Shown in pieces: positions 57,139 to 64,000 of a DNA stretch of 64,000 bases. Made by a program: the position numbers and the translations under genes. The notes under the pieces are model-generated. The model ran no database searches. It saw nothing but the letters and a program-made list of their open reading frames with translations, and was not told the DNA's origin. Origin of the DNA: Oceanobacillus sp. Castelsardo (GTDB lineage: Bacteria > Bacillota > Bacilli > Bacillales > Amphibacillaceae); contig NZ_LYCS01000012.1 of assembly GCF_001659985.1 (NCBI RefSeq), forward strand, positions 1-64,000, read 5' to 3'. Numbering within the stretch: position 1 is the first letter of the stretch; each line of letters begins with the position of its first letter.

Positions 57139-57450
57139 TTATTTATCTAAAAGTTCACCGGATTTTTTAGCGATACGTACTTTTTTTCCATCACGTAATT
57201 CATATCCAATACGAGTTGGTTCACCTGTTTTCGGATCGATTGGTAATACATTAGAAACATGGATAGGTGCTTCAATGTTTAGAATTCCACCTTGTGGATT
57301 TTCTTGAGAAGGTTTTGCGTGTTTTTTAATCATATTTACGCCTTCCACTAGTACACGTTCTTTTTTAGGGAAAGCTTCTAAAACAACGCCTTCTTTACCA
57401 CGATCTTTACCAGATAATACTTTGACTTTATCACCTTTTTTTACATGCAT
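57139..57450 (-). CDS. rplX: 50S ribosomal protein L24
   Basis: A 103-residue uL24 with a KOW motif ([39 protein letters not shown]). RBS AAGGAGGTGCG. Confidence 0.98.
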   Translation of the reverse strand: MHVKKGDKVKVLSGKDRGKEGVVLEAFPKKERVLVEGVNMIKKHAKPSQENPQGGILNIEAPIHVSNVLPIDPKTGEPTRIGYELRDGKKVRIAKKSGELLDK

Positions 57451-57485
57451 GCTTTACGCACCTCCTTGACACTAAGTTTACGATC

Positions 57486-57854
57486 TTATAGAACTTCTGG
57501 AGCTAGAGATACGATTTTCATGAATTTAGCATCACGTAATTCACGTGCAACAGGTCCAAAGATACGAGTTCCTCTAGGACTTTTATCGTCACGTACAATT
57601 ACTGCAGCATTTTCATCAAAACGAATATATGATCCATCTTTTCTGCGGGCACCAGATTTGCTACGTACGATAACAGCTTTAACTACGTCACCTTTTTTGA
57701 CAACGCCGCCTGGTGTTGCCTGTTTCACCGAACAAACAACAATATCACCGATATTAGCCGTTTTACGACCTGAGCCACCTAATACTTTAATGGTTAACAA
57801 TTCACGAGCACCAGAGTTATCTGCAACTTTTAATCGAGTTTCTTGTTGAATCAT
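57486..57854 (-). CDS. rplN: 50S ribosomal protein L14
   Basis: A 122-residue uL14 ([51 protein letters not shown] end). RBS GGGAGG. Confidence 0.98.
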   Translation of the reverse strand: MIQQETRLKVADNSGARELLTIKVLGGSGRKTANIGDIVVCSVKQATPGGVVKKGDVVKAVIVRSKSGARRKDGSYIRFDENAAVIVRDDKSPRGTRIFGPVARELRDAKFMKIVSLAPEVL

Positions 57855-57896
57855 AACACTGTGACCTCCCTTCGGATTTTTTGAAGATCCGACTTA

Positions 57897-58166
<270 letters not shown>

Positions 58167-58185
58167 CTAACCTCCTCTCAGTTAA

Positions 58186-58810
<625 letters not shown>

Positions 58811-58830
58811 AACGCAATTGCCCCCTTCCT

Positions 58831-59472
58831 TTATTTTTCTTTTTTAGTTGGAAGGACTTCACCACGGTAGATCCACACTTTGACACCTAACTTACCATAA
58901 GTTGTGTCAGCTTCAGCAGTGCCATAATCAATATCAGCACGTAAAGTGTGTAATGGTACTGTTCCTTCACTATAATGTTCCGCACGAGCGATATCTGCTC
59001 CAGCTAGACGACCAGATACTTGTGTTTTAATTCCTAACGCTCCGCCACGCATAGCACGTTGAATGGCTTGTTTTTGCACACGACGGAATGAAACACGGTT
59101 TTCCAATTGACGTGCAATATTATCAGCTACTAATTTAGCATTAATGTCAACTTTTTTAACTTCCACAATGTTAATGTGTACTCGTTTACCAGTTAGTGCA
59201 TTTAAAGATTTACGTAGAGCTTCTACTTCTGATCCGCCTTTACCAATTACCATACCAGGTTTACCTGTGTGAATAGTAATGTTTACACGGTTTGCTGCAC
59301 GTTCAATTTCGATAGAAGAAACTGCAGCAATCTTCAAGCGATTTTCAAGATATTCTCTAATCTTGATATCTTCATGTAGTAAGTCTGCATAGTCTTTACC
59401 AGCATACCATTTTGATTCCCAGTCTTTAATTATTCCTACGCGAAGACCAGTTGGATGTACTTTTTGACCCAC
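58831..59472 (-). CDS. rpsC: 30S ribosomal protein S3
   Basis: A 213-residue uS3: KH domain ([20 protein letters not shown], about 72-91) and C-terminal domain ending [31 protein letters not shown]. 3 bp after rplV. Confidence 0.98.
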   Translation of the reverse strand: MGQKVHPTGLRVGIIKDWESKWYAGKDYADLLHEDIKIREYLENRLKIAAVSSIEIERAANRVNITIHTGKPGMVIGKGGSEVEALRKSLNALTGKRVHINIVEVKKVDINAKLVADNIARQLENRVSFRRVQKQAIQRAMRGGALGIKTQVSGRLAGADIARAEHYSEGTVPLHTLRADIDYGTAEADTTYGKLGVKVWIYRGEVLPTKKEK

Positions 59473-59475
59473 TAA

Positions 59476-59817
59476 CTATCCCTCCTTCTTTTCTGTTACA
59501 ACCACTGTAATGTGGCTTGTGCGTTTGTTTATTCTGCTTGCACGTCCTTGTGCACGTGGACGGAAACGTTTCAATGTTGGACCTTCATTTACATATGCTT
59601 CTGATACTACTAAGTTATCAGTGTCCATTTCATAGTTATGTTCTGCGTTAGCGATAGCAGATTTTAATACTTTTTCCACTACTGGAGAAGCACCACGTTG
59701 TGTATGTTTTAAAATAGCAACTGCTTCACCAACGTTTTTTCCTCGAATTAGATCAATCACTAAACGGACTTTACGAGGAGCAATACGAACTGTTTTTGCA
59801 ACGGCTTTAGCTTGCAT
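59476..59817 (-). CDS. rplV: 50S ribosomal protein L22
   Basis: A 113-residue uL22 ([55 protein letters not shown], the loop that lines the exit tunnel). RBS GAGGAGGCGC. Confidence 0.98.
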   Translation of the reverse strand: MQAKAVAKTVRIAPRKVRLVIDLIRGKNVGEAVAILKHTQRGASPVVEKVLKSAIANAEHNYEMDTDNLVVSEAYVNEGPTLKRFRPRAQGRASRINKRTSHITVVVTEKKEG

Positions 59818-59836
59818 GCATTAGCGCCTCCTCTCA

Positions 59837-60115
59837 TTAACGTTTTGTTTTCTTATCATCGCCAGCGTGTCCTTTGTACGTACGTGTTGGCGCAAATTCA
59901 CCTAATTTATGTCCGACCATATCTTCGGTAATGTATACAGGAACGTGTTTACGTCCATCATAAACTGCGATTGTATGACCGATAAATTGTGGGAAGATTG
60001 TTGAACGACGTGACCAAGTTTTCACAACTTGTTTTTTATCAGTTTCATTCAATGTATCAATCTTTTTCAATAAATGGTCATCTGCAAAAGGTCCCTTTTT
60101 CAAACTACGACCCAT
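59837..60115 (-). CDS. rpsS: 30S ribosomal protein S19
   Basis: A 92-residue uS19 ([61 protein letters not shown]). RBS GGAAGGAGG. Confidence 0.98.
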   Translation of the reverse strand: MGRSLKKGPFADDHLLKKIDTLNETDKKQVVKTWSRRSTIFPQFIGHTIAVYDGRKHVPVYITEDMVGHKLGEFAPTRTYKGHAGDDKKTKR

Positions 60116-60172
60116 GGATAAACCTCCTTCCGCAAGTGAGAGACGGGCGTTATTTCCCGTCTGTGATTTCGT

Positions 60173-61003
60173 TTATTTTTTACGTTTACGAACAATATAT
60201 TTATCAGACGGTTTGTTACGTTTACGCGTTTTGTAACCAAGTGTTGGTTTGCCCCAAGGTGACATCGGTGATTTACGTCCGATTGGTGCACGTCCTTCAC
60301 CACCACCATGCGGGTGATCATTCGGGTTCATTACAGATCCACGAACAGTTGGGCGTATACCTAACCAGCGAGAACGTCCGGCTTTACCAACTCTAATTAA
60401 TTCATGTTCGATATTTCCTACTTGACCAACTGTAGCGCGACAAGTGCTTAGGATTAGACGGGATTCACCAGAAGCTAAGCGTACTAGTGTGTATTTACCT
60501 TCACGTCCTAAAATTTGAGCTTCAGCACCAGCCGAACGAGCAAGTTGCCCACCGTTTCCTGGTTTTAATTCAACGTTATGAATTACAGTACCAACAGGGA
60601 TATTTGTTAAAGGAAGTGCATTACCAACTTTGATGTCAGCATTTTCTCCTGATTCAATTTCTTGACCTACTTTAAGTCCCTTTGGTGCTAAAATATAACG
60701 TTTCTCTCCATCAACATAATGGATTAATGCAATATTAGCGGTACGGTTTGGATCATATTCAATTGTAGCAACGCGTCCTGGTATTCCATCTTTGTTGCGT
60801 TTAAAGTCAATAATACGATATTGACGTTTATGTCCACCGCCGTGATGACGAACCGTTAATTTCCCTTGATTATTACGACCGCCGCGTTTACTTAACGGAG
60901 CTAATAGGGATTTTTCTGGTTGGTCTGTTGTGATTTCCGCGAAATCAGATACAGACATGTTACGACGACCATTAGAAGTCGGTCTATGTTTTTTAATCGC
61001 CAT
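60173..61003 (-). CDS. rplB: 50S ribosomal protein L2
   Basis: A 276-residue uL2 ([64 protein letters not shown] near the peptidyl-transferase centre). RBS GAAGGAGGG. Confidence 0.98.
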   Translation of the reverse strand: MAIKKHRPTSNGRRNMSVSDFAEITTDQPEKSLLAPLSKRGGRNNQGKLTVRHHGGGHKRQYRIIDFKRNKDGIPGRVATIEYDPNRTANIALIHYVDGEKRYILAPKGLKVGQEIESGENADIKVGNALPLTNIPVGTVIHNVELKPGNGGQLARSAGAEAQILGREGKYTLVRLASGESRLILSTCRATVGQVGNIEHELIRVGKAGRSRWLGIRPTVRGSVMNPNDHPHGGGEGRAPIGRKSPMSPWGKPTLGYKTRKRNKPSDKYIVRKRKK

Positions 61004-61033
61004 CTTGTTTCCCTCCTTCTCTTGATTTACTTA

Positions 61034-61321
61034 TTAAGCTTCAAAGAAATCTAGTTCTTTACTATCCTCAGATAATTGAACGATTGCTTTTTTACGATTT
61101 GGACGAAATCCGCCGTAACGTCCCATACGTTTGAATTTACCTTTAAGGTTTAATGTGTTGACTTTAACTACTTTAACACCGAAAACAGATTCTACGGCAT
61201 CTTTAATTTCGGTTTTATTCGCTTTAGTAGAAACTTCAAAAGTATATTTCTTTTCTGCCATTAAATCCGCAGAGTGCTCAGTGATGACAGGGCGCTTAAT
61301 AATATCACGTGGATCTTTCAT
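61034..61321 (-). CDS. rplW: 50S ribosomal protein L23
   Basis: A 95-residue uL23 ([44 protein letters not shown]). It forms the dock for SRP and trigger factor at the tunnel exit. Overlaps the rplD stop by 1 bp (TAATG). Confidence 0.98.
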   Translation of the reverse strand: MKDPRDIIKRPVITEHSADLMAEKKYTFEVSTKANKTEIKDAVESVFGVKVVKVNTLNLKGKFKRMGRYGGFRPNRKKAIVQLSEDSKELDFFEA

Positions 61322-61944
61322 TATGCAAGCACCTCCCCTGCTTTAACAGCTGCATCTTTAGTTAAGATTAGCTTGTCATGCATAAGCAAGTCTAAAACAT
61401 TTAATTCCTCAACTGTTAAAACTTTAACAGATTGAAGGTTATTTGCTGAACGAGCAACAACTTCATCTTTATTATCAGTTACGATTAGAGCTTTTTCTGC
61501 TACGTTTAAAGCTTCTAACATTTTAACAACTTCTTTTGTTTTAGGAGCTTCCATAGAGATACCTTCTAAAACAACTAAACTATCTTCTTTAACTTTAGAA
61601 GATAATGCAGATCTAAGAGCTAAACGACGAACCTTTTTAGGTAGTTTATAGCTGTAGCTACGTGGTGTAGGCCCAAAAACAGTTCCACCGCCTACCCATT
61701 GTGGAGAACGAGTTGAACCTTGACGCGCACGTCCAGTTCCTTTTTGACGCCACGGTTTACGTCCACCGCCACGAACTTCTGAACGGTTTTTTACTTTGTG
61801 AGTTCCTTGACGTAAAGTTGCTCTTTGCATAAGAACCGCTTCGTGCAATACATGAGTATTCGGTTCAATTCCAAATACCGCATCATTTAATTCAACTTCT
61901 CCTGCATTACTTCCATCTTGTTTAAATAGTGCTACTTTAGGCAT
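61321..61944 (-). CDS. rplD: 50S ribosomal protein L4
   Basis: A 207-residue uL4 ([38 protein letters not shown], the tunnel loop). RBS AAGGGAGGATATGTC. Confidence 0.98.
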   Translation of the reverse strand: MPKVALFKQDGSNAGEVELNDAVFGIEPNTHVLHEAVLMQRATLRQGTHKVKNRSEVRGGGRKPWRQKGTGRARQGSTRSPQWVGGGTVFGPTPRSYSYKLPKKVRRLALRSALSSKVKEDSLVVLEGISMEAPKTKEVVKMLEALNVAEKALIVTDNKDEVVARSANNLQSVKVLTVEELNVLDLLMHDKLILTKDAAVKAGEVLA

Positions 61945-61970
61945 GACATATCCTCCCTTCGTGTGTATGA

Positions 61971-62600
61971 TTAGTTACCTTTTATCGCACTTGTGATTTT
62001 AACGTATGATTTCTTCGCACCTGGAACATTACCTTTAACTAGTAGAAGATTTCTTTCAGCGTCTACACTAACGATCTCAAGGTTTTGGATTGTGATTTTT
62101 TCAGAACCCATATGTCCTGGTAGCTTTTTGCCTTTGAAAACACGCATTGCATCAATCGCACCCATAGAACCTGGTCCTCTGTGATAGTGTGAGCCGTGTC
62201 CCATTGGCCCACGTTGTTGACCATGGCGTTTGATGGAACCTTGGAATCCTTTACCTTTAGAAGTTCCTGTCACATCCACTTTTTCTCCAGATTCAAAAAT
62301 ATCAACCTTAATTTCTTGACCTATTTCATACTCGTCAAGATTTGCGTTACGGAATTCACGAACGTAGCGCTTAGGGGTTGTGTTTGCTTTTTCAGCATGA
62401 CCTTTTTCTGCTTTATTTGTACGAGATTCCTTTTTATCTGCAAAACCAATTTGAAGGCCTTCATAACCATCATTTTCTAGTGTTCTCTTTTGCAAAACTA
62501 CGTTTGGCTCAGCTTGGATAACAGTAACTGGTACTAACTCACCGTTTTCTGTAAATAGCTGAGTCATGCCGATTTTACGACCTAAGATTCCTTTCGTCAT
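61971..62600 (-). CDS. rplC: 50S ribosomal protein L3
   Basis: A 209-residue uL3 ([60 protein letters not shown]). RBS AGGAGGTGTAACGG. Confidence 0.98.
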   Translation of the reverse strand: MTKGILGRKIGMTQLFTENGELVPVTVIQAEPNVVLQKRTLENDGYEGLQIGFADKKESRTNKAEKGHAEKANTTPKRYVREFRNANLDEYEIGQEIKVDIFESGEKVDVTGTSKGKGFQGSIKRHGQQRGPMGHGSHYHRGPGSMGAIDAMRVFKGKKLPGHMGSEKITIQNLEIVSVDAERNLLLVKGNVPGAKKSYVKITSAIKGN

Positions 62601-62629
62601 CCGTTACACCTCCTATAATAAAACTAATT

Positions 62630-63068
<439 letters not shown>

Positions 63069-63097
63069 AGTATATCAAAAGCGATTGGCCAATGCAA
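63069..63097 (-). promoter_or_regulatory. S10 operon promoter
   Basis: Minus strand TTGCAT (63092-63097), 17 nt, TATACT (63069-63074). Good sigma-A promoter. Confidence 0.7.
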
Positions 63098-63239
63098 CCA
63101 TTATTTTAGGCTAATTTTCGGTCACACATTTATGTATTATACATACACGCATTAGTAATTGCAAGTGTTGTAAGGAATATTTTATTCATGGAAACATATT
63201 ATTGTAATGGCAGGTTTTTCCATTCCATATATAAAAACA

Positions 63240-63268
63240 GCAGGTAACGCTAAAATTGCGTTACCTGC
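63240..63268 (-). terminator. tuf terminator
   Basis: GCAGGTAACGC / GCGTTACCTGC 11-bp stem, then TGTTTTTATAT on the minus strand. It separates tuf from the S10 operon. Confidence 0.85.
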
Positions 63269-63281
63269 ATGCGTGAAACAA

Positions 63282-64000
63282 TTATTTTTCGATTGTTGTA
63301 ACAACGCCTGATCCAACAGTACGTCCACCTTCACGGATAGAGAAGCGAGTACCTTCTTCAATCGCGATTGGAGAAATAAGTTCAACTGTCATTTCAGTGT
63401 TATCTCCAGGCATGATCATTTCAGTTCCTTCTGGAAGATTAATAACTCCAGTTACATCCGTTGTACGGAAGTAGAACTGAGGACGGTAGTTAGAGAAAAA
63501 TGGAGTGTGACGTCCACCTTCATCTTTTGACAAAACATAAACTTCAGCTTTGAAGTTAGTGTGTGGAGTGATTGAACCTGGTTTAGCAAGTACTTGTCCA
63601 CGGCTGATATCTTCACGAGAAACACCACGAAGAAGTGCACCAATGTTGTCTCCAGCTTCAGCATAATCAAGAAGCTTACGGAACATTTCAACACCAGTTA
63701 CTGTAGATTTGCTAGACTCTTCAGCAAGACCGATGATTTCAACTTCGTCTCCAACTTTAACTTGTCCACGTTCAACACGTCCTGTAGCAACTGTACCACG
63801 ACCAGTGATTGAGAATACATCCTCAACTGGCATCATGAATGGTTTGTCGTTGTCACGTTCTGGTGTTGGAACATATTCATCAACTGCAGCCATTAAGTCT
63901 ACAATTGCTTGTTCGTATTTTTCTTCACCTTCAAGTGCTTTTAGTGCAGAACCACTAATAACTGGTATATCATCACCAGGGAAGTCATATTCAGAAAGTA
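63282..64000 (-). CDS. tuf: Elongation factor Tu, C-terminal part (partial)
   Basis: About 239 C-terminal residues of EF-Tu; the gene continues past the right edge. Visible: [12 protein letters not shown] (end of the GTPase domain), domain 2 ([46 protein letters not shown]) and domain 3 ([45 protein letters not shown] end). The ATG at 63893 is an internal Met, not the start. Confidence 0.98.
   Translation of the reverse strand, partial: LSEYDFPGDDIPVISGSALKALEGEEKYEQAIVDLMAAVDEYVPTPERDNDKPFMMPVEDVFSITGRGTVATGRVERGQVKVGDEVEIIGLAEESSKSTVTGVEMFRKLLDYAEAGDNIGALLRGVSREDISRGQVLAKPGSITPHTNFKAEVYVLSKDEGGRHTPFFSNYRPQFYFRTTDVTGVINLPEGTEMIMPGDNTEMTVELISPIAIEEGTRFSIREGGRTVGSGVVTTIEK

Noticed and set aside
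63282-63893. A short complete gene starting at 63893
   Set aside because: The frame stays open to the window edge and encodes the upstream EF-Tu sequence, so this is an internal Met.

Overview
The window comes from a low-GC Gram-positive spore-former of the family Bacillaceae, probably a salt-tolerant Gracilibacillus/Amphibacillus/Oceanobacillus-like lineage; the genus cannot be fixed from the sequence alone. Evidence: the 5' part of a Bacillus-type 16S rRNA, sporulation and germination genes (pdaB, kbaA, gerD, cwlD), the S10-spc-alpha ribosomal operons in Bacillus order, and strong GGAGG ribosome binding sites.

Layout: 1-5.5 kb holds the start of an rrn operon (leftward) and the conserved block pdaB-kbaA-gerD-salA-cwlD. 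From 44.1 kb to the right edge lies the leftward ribosomal supercluster tuf-S10-spc-alpha-ecfA1A2T-truA-rplM-rpsI. In Bacillus subtilis rpsI and cwlD are close neighbours; here about 38 kb of accessory DNA separates them.

The accessory region contains: DUF948 membrane proteins (5.7-7.2 kb); an Eis-like acetyltransferase and an AraC regulator (7.4-9.9 kb); five GPH-type (MelB/XynP-like) sugar:cation symporters (10-18.3 kb and 38.7-40.1 kb); a complete IS1182-like element (11505-13190); a gluconokinase, a short-chain dehydrogenase and a nickel-pincer LarA-family epimerase homologue (18.6-22.5 kb); an AEC permease; an operon of three Gfo/Idh/MocA oxidoreductases, a TIM-barrel isomerase and an AraC regulator (23.8-28.9 kb); methylglyoxal synthase; two XylR-like ROK repressors; 6-phosphogluconate dehydrogenase; uronate isomerase; a TRAP transporter (29.7-38.7 kb); and a YhfC protease/lipoprotein pair next to an AgrC/AgrA-like two-component system (40.6-43.8 kb).

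Main inference: the genes for uronate isomerase, an SDR reductase, a LarA-type 2-epimerase, gluconokinase and 6-phosphogluconate dehydrogenase form a possible complete hexuronate route: glucuronate -> fructuronate -> D-mannonate -> D-gluconate -> 6-phosphogluconate -> ribulose 5-phosphate. It would bypass mannonate dehydratase (UxuA) and the KDG/Entner-Doudoroff branch, neither of which is encoded here. Six related palindromic operators (AGTTTGTTT...AAACAAACT type), most next to cre-like sites and a sigma-A promoter, lie before these genes and the symporters, which points to one regulon under the two ROK repressors plus CcpA.
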